This document shows, piece by piece, positions 1 through 8,644 of a DNA stretch of 46,065 bases. A program made the translations under genes and the position numbers. The stretch is taken from positions 1-46,065 of the forward strand of contig CACVKW010000627.1 of assembly GCA_902749685.1 (NCBI GenBank), written 5' to 3'. The first letter of the stretch is position 1, and each line of letters starts with the position of its first letter. The notes beneath the pieces were generated by a model that saw only the letters and a list, made by a program, of their open reading frames with translations, had not been told where the DNA came from and did not search any database. The stretch comes from Olavius sp. associated proteobacterium Delta 1. Lineage in GTDB: Bacteria; Desulfobacterota; Desulfobacteria; Desulfobacterales; JAFDCJ01.

Positions 1-94
1 ATGACCAATGGTGGTTGTTTGAAGGTACCTAACTGATATTTTTACAAATATTGCTTGAATGAAAATTAAAATATTTTAAACATACGAAATGTAA

Positions 95-403
95 GATACC
101 AATGACAACACCGGTGACGGTGGCGATTGGGATATGATTTCCGGATCCGTGCACTTTTGGCACTGGCTCGAATTTCTTTACACCCTTGACCGGATCGGAT
201 ATGAGGGCTGGCTCGGCGGTGACATTGCGCCAAAGCATACCGGCCCGGCGGCGGCGTATGACACCAATTTTCGAATCGTCAGGCGCATGGTAAATTTTCT
301 AGACAAAGCAGGCACTGACAAGATCGCTGAAATTCTGGCGAAAGACAGCGATATCGCTGAGACTTATAACTTCCTGAGCGAGAAACTACTGCCAGAGGAC
401 TAA
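95..403 (+). pseudogene. C-terminal remnant of a sugar isomerase/epimerase-like TIM-barrel gene
   Basis: The reading frame is open from just after a TAA at 92-94 and runs to the stop at 401-403. It carries the pattern NDN, then GDWDMISGSVHFW, then GYEGWL-GDI, which is the typical last third of xylose-isomerase-like sugar phosphate isomerases/epimerases (AP endonuclease 2 family). The family is normally 270-330 residues; here only about 100 remain and the homology starts upstream of the first ATG (134), directly after a stop. The sequence before it (1-94) is AT-rich and I see no matching N-terminal part. It could be a decayed gene or one disrupted by deletion. An intact relative of the same fold lies just downstream on the other strand (489-1397). 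Confidence 0.7.
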
Positions 404-488
404 AATCCAGGCAGAAATTAATCAGCCCCAACCAATCAAAGTTCTATGAGGAGCTATCCATCCTTTTCATCAAGAGCCTCTATGTCCG

Positions 489-1397
489 CTAAATCGCTTT
501 TTCTTCCAACAGATCTTTCTTTATTTCTAAAACCTCCCGGCAGTAACGAATACTGCGCTCGATGGTCGCTTTTTCCATGCGCAGGGCTCGTTCCATGTTA
601 TCCAGCGGGATTTCCATCTCCGTCTCGATGTTAATCCGGCGCATCGTTGATTTTGTCTTAATGATCTCATAGGCGCGCTTCATGGCGATGTCGCCCTCAC
701 CGACGGCGGCACCTGTCAGTTTAAACCCGTAGCGCTGCATTTCTATGCGGTCATCCCGGAAATGATTGGTGAACGCACGCGGGGCCAGATTGGCAATGGC
801 CTGCATGGGGTCTTCCATGACCATCAGGGCATTGACGGTGTCGATACAGGCACCGACCGCCGGATGGTCTACCCGGTCCAGCAGCCAGAGGATTTCCTCT
901 GAAAAGCTGTCGCAATGATTTTCGACCGCTATTTTGATCCCGGCTGCTTTGGCGGCCGGGGCCGAAGCTTTTAATTGGGAGGCAACGGCCTTCATCTGGT
1001 CCTTGACCCGGGGATGAAATCGGCTGCCGGCCAGCGGGCGTGGGCGTACTAAATCCATGCTGACTTTAACGATATCTGCCCCCAAACACCCGGCTGTGGC
1101 AATCGCCTCATCGAGATCATGCTGGATGCCGATTCCCATATCGCCCATATCCATTGAAAAGTTGTACTCGAGGTACAGTCCGCGTTCCTGGGCGGCGACC
1201 TTAACCTCTTGCAGGTAGGCGGGATCCAGGGTCTCCAGGACTCCGTCATCCAGATGGAGTCCATCAAGACCCATCTGGACAGCCTCCTCGAAAAGTTCAA
1301 ATGTGCTCATCTGCCTGGGCCAGGGCAGTTTAAAGTCAGCCCAGGCCTGACCGATGCCGTGAAGATAAAAACTGTAGGTGTGCAGTCCAAGAAGCAT
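489..1397 (-). CDS. sugar phosphate isomerase/epimerase family protein (xylose isomerase-like TIM barrel)
   Basis: A 302-residue protein of normal length for the AP-endonuclease-2/xylose-isomerase-like family, which isomerises or epimerises sugars and related hydroxy acids using a divalent metal. The expected metal ligands can be placed at E159 (VENH), D186 (CIDTVN), H212 (TNHFRDD) and E258 (NIETE). No signal peptide is seen, so it should be cytoplasmic. The start at 1397 has AAAGGA about 10 bases upstream. It is transcribed away from the MmgE/PrpD gene at 1700. The substrate cannot be told from sequence; these proteins often sit in carbohydrate or polyol catabolic loci. Confidence 0.85.
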   Translation of the reverse strand: MLLGLHTYSFYLHGIGQAWADFKLPWPRQMSTFELFEEAVQMGLDGLHLDDGVLETLDPAYLQEVKVAAQERGLYLEYNFSMDMGDMGIGIQHDLDEAIATAGCLGADIVKVSMDLVRPRPLAGSRFHPRVKDQMKAVASQLKASAPAAKAAGIKIAVENHCDSFSEEILWLLDRVDHPAVGACIDTVNALMVMEDPMQAIANLAPRAFTNHFRDDRIEMQRYGFKLTGAAVGEGDIAMKRAYEIIKTKSTMRRINIETEMEIPLDNMERALRMEKATIERSIRYCREVLEIKKDLLEEKAI

Positions 1398-1540
1398 GGT
1401 GTCACATCCTTTTTCCGGTTGGAGGAGTTTAGTTTCAATAGAATAAAATGTATATTAGGGTTGTCTATAATTGTTTAGGGTCTTTCGTTCAACAAAATTT
1501 TGCAGAGCCGCTAACAAATTATTATTGACTTGGCATTTGA

Positions 1541-1690
1541 TTGATACTATCGAGCAACCAGTATCGAGTATCCAGCATCCAGATACAAGGAGGAGAAAAC
1601 CATGCCACTAAAAGGTCTTCTTTGAAAAGCGCTGATTGGAGGTTTTTCAACCCGGAACGTTGAACCCTGAACCGCTCAACCTATATTGGA
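1541..1690. repeat. degenerate short-period repeats in the divergent spacer
   Basis: The 302-bp spacer between the divergent isomerase and MmgE/PrpD genes holds two low-complexity repeat patches. One is at about 1551-1590 (units like CAGTATCCAGCAT / CGAGTATCCAG); the other is at about 1648-1685 (CCCGGAACGTTGAACCCTGAACC). The same sort of 6- to 8-bp degenerate units occurs in other spacers of this window (for example 36005-36075), so these look like members of genome-wide intergenic repeat families rather than operators. Confidence 0.5.
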
Positions 1691-1699
1691 TATTTATCT

Positions 1700-3031
1700 A
1701 TGGAAATAATTCAATTCATCCATGAAGCGACCTGGCAAGACTTGCCGGATAACGTTCGTCAGCAGGCCCGTCGCTGTCTTCTGGACACATTGGGTGCCGG
1801 TGTCGGCGGACGGGCTACGGAACTATCTCAGATTGTTTATGAGTTCGCTGCTGCGGCCTTTGGCGGGCAGGGCGCACAATTATGGTTGGATGGCCGCGAA
1901 GTTTCACCACCGGGAGCAGCTCTGGCCAACGGCATGACCATAGATGCGCTGGATATACATGACGGACATTCATTGACCAAAGGCCATGCCGGTGCAGCCC
2001 TTGTGCCCGGTCTGTTTGCAACTGTTTCTTTCGAAAGTGCCGGCGGAATCTCGGGTAAAGAATTTTTAATGGCCTTGGTCATCGGCTATGAAATTGCCCT
2101 TCGTGCCGGTATGGCCTTGCATGATACCGCCTGCGATTATCACACATCCGGTGCCTGGAATGCACTTGGCGTTGCTGCCCTGGCGGCCCGCAGATTCGGC
2201 TTGAAGTCTGACCAAACCAGACATGCACTGGGGATTGCCGAGTATCATGGTCCGCGTTCTCAGATGATGCGGTGTATCGACCACCCGACGATGTTAAAAG
2301 ATGGATCCGGATGGGGGGCAATGACTGGGATCAGTGCCGCATTATTAGCGCAGGCTGAATTTACGGGAGCACCTGCGCTGATAGTGGAGTCTGATGAAGT
2401 AAGCAGAACTTGGCAGGACCTGGGCAGCGCCTGGCAAATCACCCGGCAATATTTTAAGCCGCATGCCGTCTGCCGCTGGGCCCAGCCAGCGGTAGAAGCG
2501 ACCCTCGTATTGCAGCAAAAATATCAACTAACCCCGGAGCAGGTGAAAAGAGTCGTTGTTTCGACATTTCACGAAGCGGTCAGGTTAAATTGCCGATCTC
2601 CCCATTCTACCGAGGAGGCCCAGTATAGTCTACCGTTTCCTCTGGCTGCGGCCTTTGCTCACGGCCGGCTGGGAGTCTCGGAACTGACCGGAGTTGCACT
2701 GAAAGATCCGGTGGTACTGCAGCTTTGTGAGCGAGTGGAAATGATAGAGGATGCGTCATTCAATCAACGCTTTCCGGCGAAACGTTTTGCACGGGTTGAA
2801 ATTGAGACCGAAGATGGTAATGTATTTGACTCCGGTGAAGTCGAGCCCAATTGGGAGGCGAGCAATCCCCCTTCCGATCTGGAGTTGAGAGAAAAATTCC
2901 GTCGGTCATCCTGTGAACAACTACCGGGTGAAAGAGCCGCTGAGTTGGAACAAATTATTTGGCGTTGTGATGAACTTCCTGATTTAAGCAATCTTCTGTC
3001 ATTACTCACTCTGCCGGTAACAAAAGAATGA
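1700..3031 (+). CDS. MmgE/PrpD family protein
   Basis: A 443-residue protein with the full MmgE/PrpD fold (2-methylcitrate dehydratase, iminodisuccinate epimerase and cis-aconitate decarboxylase relatives). Recognisable family segments are the N-terminal helical region with RRCLLDTLGAGVGG (25-37), the active-site region NGMTIDALDIHDGH-KGHAGA (77-99) with conserved Asp82/Asp85, His87/His90 and Lys95, then HTSGAWNALGVAALAARRFGL in the middle, and a C-terminal lid domain from about 260. PrpD is typically about 480 residues, so this is a slightly short member. No prp operon partners (citrate synthase, lyase) are nearby, so a 2-methylcitrate role is not supported. The start at 1700 has no strong ribosome-binding site. 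Confidence 0.85.
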   Translation: MEIIQFIHEATWQDLPDNVRQQARRCLLDTLGAGVGGRATELSQIVYEFAAAAFGGQGAQLWLDGREVSPPGAALANGMTIDALDIHDGHSLTKGHAGAALVPGLFATVSFESAGGISGKEFLMALVIGYEIALRAGMALHDTACDYHTSGAWNALGVAALAARRFGLKSDQTRHALGIAEYHGPRSQMMRCIDHPTMLKDGSGWGAMTGISAALLAQAEFTGAPALIVESDEVSRTWQDLGSAWQITRQYFKPHAVCRWAQPAVEATLVLQQKYQLTPEQVKRVVVSTFHEAVRLNCRSPHSTEEAQYSLPFPLAAAFAHGRLGVSELTGVALKDPVVLQLCERVEMIEDASFNQRFPAKRFARVEIETEDGNVFDSGEVEPNWEASNPPSDLELREKFRRSSCEQLPGERAAELEQIIWRCDELPDLSNLLSLLTLPVTKE

Positions 3032-3078
3032 AAAACCTTTATTTAGCGTATATGTATCTTAGAAATAGGGAAAAAGTT

Positions 3079-3195
3079 CAGCCACGAAACCACGAAGGCA
3101 CAAATGAGGAATATAAATTCTGAACTTTTGTGAAAAGGAGACGAATCCATAGAATTATAATATAACCGTTGTACTTTAGTGTCTTGGTGGCTAAC
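3079..3195. repeat. imperfect inverted repeat upstream of the universal stress gene
   Basis: The arm GCCACGAAACCACGAAGGCAC at about 3082-3102 is an imperfect reverse complement of TTAGTGTCTTGGTGGC at about 3176-3191, so the spacer could fold as a long hairpin. It overlaps the likely leader of the usp-cupin operon that starts at 3223. It resembles dispersed CACGAAGRCAC-type intergenic repeats more than a dedicated riboswitch. Confidence 0.4.
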
Positions 3196-3222
3196 GATTA
3201 CAATATAGGGAAGGAGGAAAAA

Positions 3223-3615
3223 ATGAAAATACTGGTAGGGTATGAAGAATCCAAAGTAGCTGAAGCGGCTTTGAAGTTAGGCCTTAAACACGCGAAGGCA
3301 TTTGGTGCCGATATATTTATCGTGACCTCATTGGAGCAAAGTCCGACATTGAAAAAAGAGGATATTGATAAGGCTGAAAGCAAGCTTGAAAATATTAGAA
3401 AATCTTTCACCGCAGATGATATTGCCTGTGAGACTCGCGCAATCGTTAGCTACCAGCCTCCCGGAGAAGATCTGGTCAACTTGGCGAAAGAAAACGATAT
3501 TGATGAAATCATTATCGGAGTTAAAAGAAGATCAAAGGTTGGGAAATTGGTGTTCGGTTCCAACGCGCAGTATGTCATACTGGAGGCGTCTTGTCCGGTG
3601 GTTTCGGTTAAATGA
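3223..3615 (+). CDS. universal stress protein, UspA family
   Basis: A 130-residue protein, the usual size for a single-domain UspA. It starts with MKILVGYEES, the beta-strand-1 motif, and ends with the nucleotide-binding loop: G99, RRS, G107, then GS at 112-113 and the final strand PVVSV. This is the ATP-binding subtype pattern. The start was chosen at 3223 because AAGGAGG lies at 3211-3217; a longer in-frame start at 3169 has no such site. The stop overlaps the start of the next gene (ATGA at 3612-3615), so the two are translationally coupled. Role: stress-linked nucleotide-binding regulator; its partner here is a DMSP-lyase-like cupin, an unusual pairing. Confidence 0.9.
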   Translation: MKILVGYEESKVAEAALKLGLKHAKAFGADIFIVTSLEQSPTLKKEDIDKAESKLENIRKSFTADDIACETRAIVSYQPPGEDLVNLAKENDIDEIIIGVKRRSKVGKLVFGSNAQYVILEASCPVVSVK

Positions 3616-4250
3616 AGGATGCAGAGAAACGGATCGAAGACGAGGACCAGCACGAGCACGATGATGGCATCATGGCGTTTATCATCGCAATTCACAATTT
3701 TCTCGAAGATCTCGATGATATTCATCTAAATATCTTCCTGGCAGACTGGCCCGCGGCGAATTGCCGGATTCGACCTGTTGTACCGCATGCGCTACCCGTT
3801 CTTTCCTGGATGCCCGAGGCTGTCAAGACGGCCGGTAAAAAAGCGGAGTCTATTGTCAATAAGCTTGCATCTCTGGCCAACCAATTTGCCTGGGGGCAAA
3901 CATATTCAACAGAAGACTTCGGCATTGGATTTCTTGAGAAGTATGGATGGACGGAGTTGATCGGGATGCGTGGGCCGATCACCAGTAACCGAATAGCCTG
4001 CGGTTTTTTGATTTTAGGGTCTCAGATCGAATATCCCCGACACAGTCATGCGGCCGAAGAAGTTTACGTGCCCTTAACCGGTCCGACGCTTTGGATGCGG
4101 GGGAATAAAGACTGGGAGTCACGAACACCTTACCTGCCAATATATCACGCCCCCCGAGTGCCGCATGCAATGCGAACGGAAACCGTGCCGCTGCTTGCGC
4201 TCTATCTCTGGCGCGGCGGTAACCTGATCGAGAAATCACACATCGAATAA
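3612..4250 (+). CDS. cupin of the DMSP lyase (DddQ/DddL-like) family
   Basis: A 212-residue cytoplasmic protein with a C-terminal cupin. Metal-site motifs match DddQ-type dimethylsulfoniopropionate lyases with almost the same spacing: Y141, H146, E150, Y152 in EYPRHSHAAEEVYVPLTG, and H185 in RVPHAMRT, followed by LLALYLWRGG. In DddQ the equivalent residues (Y120, H125, E129, Y131, H163) bind the metal and the substrate. DMSP lyases release dimethyl sulfide and acrylate. The N-terminal 60-80 residues are less conserved; an alternative start is Met21 (3672). It overlaps the preceding universal stress gene by 4 bases. Caution: the DMSP-lyase-like cupin superfamily has members for which DMSP is not the main substrate, so the family is clear but the reaction is inferred. 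Confidence 0.75.
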   Translation: MKDAEKRIEDEDQHEHDDGIMAFIIAIHNFLEDLDDIHLNIFLADWPAANCRIRPVVPHALPVLSWMPEAVKTAGKKAESIVNKLASLANQFAWGQTYSTEDFGIGFLEKYGWTELIGMRGPITSNRIACGFLILGSQIEYPRHSHAAEEVYVPLTGPTLWMRGNKDWESRTPYLPIYHAPRVPHAMRTETVPLLALYLWRGGNLIEKSHIE

Positions 4251-4295
4251 ATCGGGTTCTATAATACTTGACCCCGCAACATCTTTGGCTAATTT

Positions 4296-6401
4296 TTACT
4301 GCGGCGTGCGGATACGTGCCGAATCATCCGGTACGGTAATGACCGGTGCCACTTCTCGCAACTCCTCGAGCGGTATATGACATTTGATGACATGGCGGTC
4401 GGCCACGACCTGCTCCGGCGGCGGTTCATTATCACAGATGTCGCCGATTCTCCGATGGCAGCGGGTGCAAAATGGGCAGCCTTTGGGAGGATTCATTGCG
4501 CTGGGCAGGTTTCCTTCCAGCACGATTTCACGCTTGGTCACTTCAGGGTCGGCAATCGGCACCGCTGATAACAGCGCCTCGGTATACGGAGAATAGGGTG
4601 GCGCGAATATTTGTTCCGTAGTGCCTCTTTCAAGAATATGCCCGAGATACATGACGACAATTCGATCCGAAAGGTAGCGCACCACACTCAGATCATGGCT
4701 TATGAACAGCAGCGTGGTTTTATGTTCGCGCTGAATATCCATGAGCAGTTCGGTCACAGCCGCTGCGACCGAGACGTCCAGGGCAGAAACCGGCTCATCT
4801 GCGATGACCATGCTCGGATTTCCGGCAAATGCCCGCGCGATGCCGATACGCTGCTTCTGTCCGCCCGATAACTGCCTGGGCTTTCTGAAATAAAAATCCC
4901 TTGGCAGTTTGACCGTATCCAGCAGGGTCATCACGCGGTCAAAGATTTTCTTTTTATCTTTTTCCACGCCAAATTTTTTGATAACGCGGGATATCTGACC
5001 GCCGATGCTGTGGCTTGGGTTCAAGGTATCAAACGGATTTTGAAACACCATCTGCAGCGATCCGATCTGTTCAGCGCTGCGGTCCCGAACCGCTACCTCC
5101 GACAGATTCGCGCCGTGGTGTCGTACTGCGCCATCGGTACCTTTTTCCAAACCCATCAGCACTTTGGCAAATGTTGATTTGCCACAGCCGGATTCGCCGA
5201 CAATGGCGACTGTTTCACCCTCTTTGGCGGTGAAATTCAACGCCTCATTGGCTTTTACATATCGCACTCTTTTACCGGTAAACAGCGCCCGCAATGATTT
5301 GTCACGAACCTCGTAGTACTTCTTCATGCCATCCACTTCGAGTACCTGTTCGCCGAGCGCGGGCGCCAGCTTGGCCTCACCTCCCGGTGCCTCTTTGCTG
5401 TGGTCGATATCTTTATAACGCAAACATCGCACGCGATGGTCGGCCGCACTGCCCTCAACATGTTCCATGGCGATATGTTCATTGTCACACAGCCCGGGTT
5501 TGAAATGGTCACAGCGGGGGTGATAATAACAGCCCGGGGGCCGTTCAAAGGGCAGCGGGAGTTGACCCCGAATCGGCTTCAGGGGAGCAGCGTTTTTGTC
5601 GGTGGTCGGCAAGGGGATACATGCAAAAAGGCCGTGGGTATAAGGATGCTTTGGCCAGGTAAAAAGCGAATCTATCGTCCCCTCTTCGACCACCTCACCG
5701 GAATACATCACGAATACCCGGTCACAGGTCTCCAGAATCAGCCCGAGGTTATGGGAAATATAGATCTGGGAAGTGCCGAACTTCTTACTGATATCGGCAA
5801 CCAGCTTTACGATGCCGGCCTCAACCGTGACATCCAGCGCCGTCGTCGGTTCATCCAGCAACAACAGGGATGGCTTCGACAAAAGTCCCATAGCGATAAC
5901 GACGCGCTGCTGCTGACCGCCCGATAGCTGGTGCGGATATGAGTCCATCAGACGTTCAGGATCAGGCAGCTTGACATCCCCCAGCATCTGCACAGCCCTC
6001 TGCCGCGCTTCTGCCTTGGAAATAGTCTCATGCGCAAGCGGCACCTCCATAAGCTGGGTGCTGATTTTAAGGCTTGGATTCAGAGAGGCAAAAGGTTCCT
6101 GGTAAATCATTGCGATCTCCGACCCTCGAATGCGGCGCAGTTCATGCTCCGACAGTTGGGTCAAATCGCGGCCTTTGAAAGTGATACTGCCGCTTTTGAT
6201 GCCGCCGTTGGCGCCCATGTACTGCATGATCGCCATGGCGACGGTGGATTTACCGCAGCCCGATTCGCCGACAATGCCGATCGTTTCACCGGGTTTTACC
6301 GTCAGCGCAAAATCCACCACCGCCGGAATCTCGCCCGCCCGGGTATAGTAAGAGATGCAAAGGTCCTTGCAGACCAATACCGGTGCCTGATCCTCATTCA
6401 T
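4296..6401 (-). CDS. oligopeptide/dipeptide ABC transporter, fused double ATP-binding protein
   Basis: A 701-residue protein with two complete ABC ATPase domains in tandem (DppD-like then DppF-like, the arrangement of GsiA/YejF). Each half shows Walker A GESGCGKST, signature LSGGQQQRV or LSGGQKQRI, and Walker B LLLLDEPTTALD or MVIADEPVSALD. Each is followed by the oligopeptide C-terminal extension with a cysteine cluster (CYYHPRC...C and CPFCTRC...C), which in Opp/Dpp ATPases can bind an iron-sulfur cluster. It is the last gene of the operon binding protein, permease, permease, ATPase. Its AGGAGG site at 6412-6417 overlaps the stop of the permease upstream. It powers uptake of peptides or similar solutes at the inner membrane. 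Confidence 0.93.
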   Translation of the reverse strand: MNEDQAPVLVCKDLCISYYTRAGEIPAVVDFALTVKPGETIGIVGESGCGKSTVAMAIMQYMGANGGIKSGSITFKGRDLTQLSEHELRRIRGSEIAMIYQEPFASLNPSLKISTQLMEVPLAHETISKAEARQRAVQMLGDVKLPDPERLMDSYPHQLSGGQQQRVVIAMGLLSKPSLLLLDEPTTALDVTVEAGIVKLVADISKKFGTSQIYISHNLGLILETCDRVFVMYSGEVVEEGTIDSLFTWPKHPYTHGLFACIPLPTTDKNAAPLKPIRGQLPLPFERPPGCYYHPRCDHFKPGLCDNEHIAMEHVEGSAADHRVRCLRYKDIDHSKEAPGGEAKLAPALGEQVLEVDGMKKYYEVRDKSLRALFTGKRVRYVKANEALNFTAKEGETVAIVGESGCGKSTFAKVLMGLEKGTDGAVRHHGANLSEVAVRDRSAEQIGSLQMVFQNPFDTLNPSHSIGGQISRVIKKFGVEKDKKKIFDRVMTLLDTVKLPRDFYFRKPRQLSGGQKQRIGIARAFAGNPSMVIADEPVSALDVSVAAAVTELLMDIQREHKTTLLFISHDLSVVRYLSDRIVVMYLGHILERGTTEQIFAPPYSPYTEALLSAVPIADPEVTKREIVLEGNLPSAMNPPKGCPFCTRCHRRIGDICDNEPPPEQVVADRHVIKCHIPLEELREVAPVITVPDDSARIRTPQ

Positions 6402-6415
6402 ATGCTCGTTACCTC

Positions 6416-7315
6416 CTAGTCACGCAATGAAATTTCGCGCAGACCGTCCGCCAGTAAATTAAATCCCAGGATCAACGAAGATATCGCGATACAGGGAAAA
6501 AGCGTCATGTGCGGAAACGCCATCGCCATTTGCCGGGTTTCATTTACCATGCCGCCCCAATCAGGGTCCGGCGGCGGCAGACCCAAGCCCAGAAAACCGA
6601 GCACGCCGATGGTGATAATGACGTAACCCAGACGCAGACAGGCATCGACAATCAGCGGACCGCGCGCGTTCGGCAAAATCTCGACCAGCATCACTTTCCA
6701 GTCTGACTCGCCACGGGTCTGAGCCGCTGCAACATAGTCACGGTTACGGAGATCCAGCACCAAACCCCGCACAATACGCATGATCCCGGGCGATGAGGCA
6801 AATGTGATGGCAATGATGATGTTAATACCGGATGCGCCGATGGTGGCGATAATGATAATATACAGCACCAGCACCGGAAATGAGAGAATGATATCTGCGA
6901 CGCGCGACAGGATATCGTCCACCCAGCCGCCGCGATACCCGGCCGCAAGCCCCATCAAAATACCCACCAGGTAAGCCGAAATGGTCGCCAGGGGCGCATA
7001 GATCAACACCGTACGCGAACCCCACATAATCCGTGACATGATATCCCGCCCGATGTGATCGGTGCCAAGCCAGAATGTGCCGCCGCCTTTGGTCGCCGCT
7101 ACCCCCGGTTTGGCAAACGGCTGAATAGACGAGTTGGGATCAAAGGGCGCAATCAACGGTGCCAGGATCGCAACCGCCACCCAGAATATAACCAGGAAGG
7201 CCCCCACCATGCCGACCCAACTTTCCCGCAGAAGCCCAAAAGATTTCAACCCGCGCCATAGCGCCGCGCCGTATCCGGCAGAAGGCATTTGGGTTTTAGC
7301 TGTAGTCGTATTCAT
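6416..7315 (-). CDS. oligopeptide/dipeptide ABC transporter permease (DppC type)
   Basis: A 299-residue inner-membrane protein. It has the N-terminal OppC_N-type helix (VGMVGAFLVIFWVAVAILAPL), the DppC hallmark FWLGTDHIGRDIMSRIMWGSR, and the ABC permease EAA loop near EILPNARGPLIVDACLRLG. Five to six hydrophobic segments are visible. The start at 7315 has AAGGAG seven to eight bases upstream. It pairs with the DppB-type permease 11 bp upstream. Substrate specificity is set by the binding protein at 8645-10312 and cannot be read here. Confidence 0.93.
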   Translation of the reverse strand: MNTTTAKTQMPSAGYGAALWRGLKSFGLLRESWVGMVGAFLVIFWVAVAILAPLIAPFDPNSSIQPFAKPGVAATKGGGTFWLGTDHIGRDIMSRIMWGSRTVLIYAPLATISAYLVGILMGLAAGYRGGWVDDILSRVADIILSFPVLVLYIIIIATIGASGINIIIAITFASSPGIMRIVRGLVLDLRNRDYVAAAQTRGESDWKVMLVEILPNARGPLIVDACLRLGYVIITIGVLGFLGLGLPPPDPDWGGMVNETRQMAMAFPHMTLFPCIAISSLILGFNLLADGLREISLRD

Positions 7316-7326
7316 CGTTTGTCTCC

Positions 7327-8262
7327 TTATTTAAATCGGATGCGCGGGTTGAGAAATGTGTAGCCAATGTCGGCTATGGTTTGCGTGGTAACCGCTACAC
7401 AAACCGCCACCATGGCGCACGCTTCCAGCAGGGCGATATCGTTGTTCAGCGAAGCCTCCAGGATCAGTGCTCCAAATCCTTTGTAGGCAAAGAAGAACTC
7501 AACCACAATAACCCCGGACAACAACCAGTTGATTTGTAACATGATGACCGTAAAAGGGGCGATAAGTGCATTGCGCAACGCATGCTTAACGATCACCGAT
7601 TTATACGGCAAACCCTTCAACACGGCTGTTCTGATGTACTGGGAGGTCATGACTTCCGCCATGGATGCGCGGGTCATGCGGGCGACATAGCCAAAATCAT
7701 AGACGACCAGCACCATGGCGGGCAGGATCAACTGTTTGAACTCGAAGCCGCCCGACATGCTGCTGGTGCCTGGCAGCCATTGCAAACCGAACACAAAGAG
7801 GGCGGAAAAAATTACGGCACTGGCAAATTCCGGCACGGAAGTCGTCAAAATCCCAAACACCGAAATCGATCTATCCAGCAATGACCCCTCTTTCATCCCC
7901 GACAAGACGCCTAACGTCAATGATAGCGGGATCATTATCGCAAACGTCCAAAATCCCAATATGGCGGTGTTCCATAATCGCGGCAACATCACATCCGCGA
8001 CCGGGCCTTTAAAACGGATGGATTCCCCCAGGTTGCCGGTTGCAAAATTGCCCAGCCACTTTACATAACGCCACATGACGGGTTGATTATATCCGTGCTG
8101 TTCGCGCCATAGCTCCCGCTGTTCTTCATTTGAGAATTGGCCCAGCACCCGGATTGCCGGATCGCCCGTAAGCTCAGTTTCCAGCAGCAGAAAAAGAATC
8201 AGCGATACGATAATCATGGTAAAAATCATGAATCCTATGCGCTTTAGCACCAGGGTGACCAT
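7327..8262 (-). CDS. oligopeptide/dipeptide ABC transporter permease (DppB type)
   Basis: A 311-residue inner-membrane permease. The N-terminus VLKRIGFMIFTMIIVSLILFLLL is the typical DppB first helix, followed by the periplasmic segment with GDPAIRVLGQ and YNQPVMWRYVKWLGNFATGNLG. The EAA motif lies near VIVKHALRNALIAPFTV. A good ribosome-binding site (AAAAGGAG) precedes the start at 8262. It is separated from the binding-protein gene by a 382-bp spacer with strong hairpins, so the membrane parts may be expressed at a lower level than the binding protein. Confidence 0.93.
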   Translation of the reverse strand: MVTLVLKRIGFMIFTMIIVSLILFLLLETELTGDPAIRVLGQFSNEEQRELWREQHGYNQPVMWRYVKWLGNFATGNLGESIRFKGPVADVMLPRLWNTAILGFWTFAIMIPLSLTLGVLSGMKEGSLLDRSISVFGILTTSVPEFASAVIFSALFVFGLQWLPGTSSMSGGFEFKQLILPAMVLVVYDFGYVARMTRASMAEVMTSQYIRTAVLKGLPYKSVIVKHALRNALIAPFTVIMLQINWLLSGVIVVEFFFAYKGFGALILEASLNNDIALLEACAMVAVCVAVTTQTIADIGYTFLNPRIRFK

Positions 8263-8350
8263 TTTGACTCCTTTTGATATAAGTTAACGTCTCGGAATTT
8301 TACAACCTACTGAGAACGTAGAGGTTTTTTGGGGCTTCCGAATTTGCCCC

Positions 8351-8516
8351 GAAAATGGAATAATGGAATGGTGGAACGATGGTCCGCCGCAGGCGGATCA
8401 AAAGAATATTAGCCATTTTAATTTTATCGTCAATCCCGCCGGTGGCGGGACCAATAATCCAAGATTGCGCTATCCCAGAACCCATTTTTTCATTATTCCA
8501 TTGTTCCATTATTCCA
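8351..8516. repeat. nested palindromic repeats between binding-protein and permease genes
   Basis: The spacer between the binding-protein stop (8645) and the permease start (8262) contains outer inverted arms made of TGGAATAATGGAA-type units (about 8356-8382 and 8488-8516). Inside them are two compact hairpins: TCCGCC-GCA-GGCGGA at 8383-8397 and TCCCGCC-GGT-GGCGGGA at 8434-8450. A related hairpin pair occurs at 28120-28180. On the minus-strand transcript these would lie just after the binding-protein gene, a position where stem-loops often stabilise the upstream message. Confidence 0.6.
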
Positions 8517-8644
8517 ATCGCACGACCTTGAGGCTCTCGACAGGTTGCGAGCGAAGCAAACTAACTTGTACTTTTAGTTTCGGGTGAGATTCCAGGGCAG
8601 GGAGCGCCGTAACGCTCCCTGCGCCAAGCGCACGCTGTTTTTAA

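Noticed and set aside
1520..1545. sigma-54 site (TTGGCATTTGATTGAT)
   Set aside because: The spacing between GG and TTG is one base too short and the -12 GC is absent.
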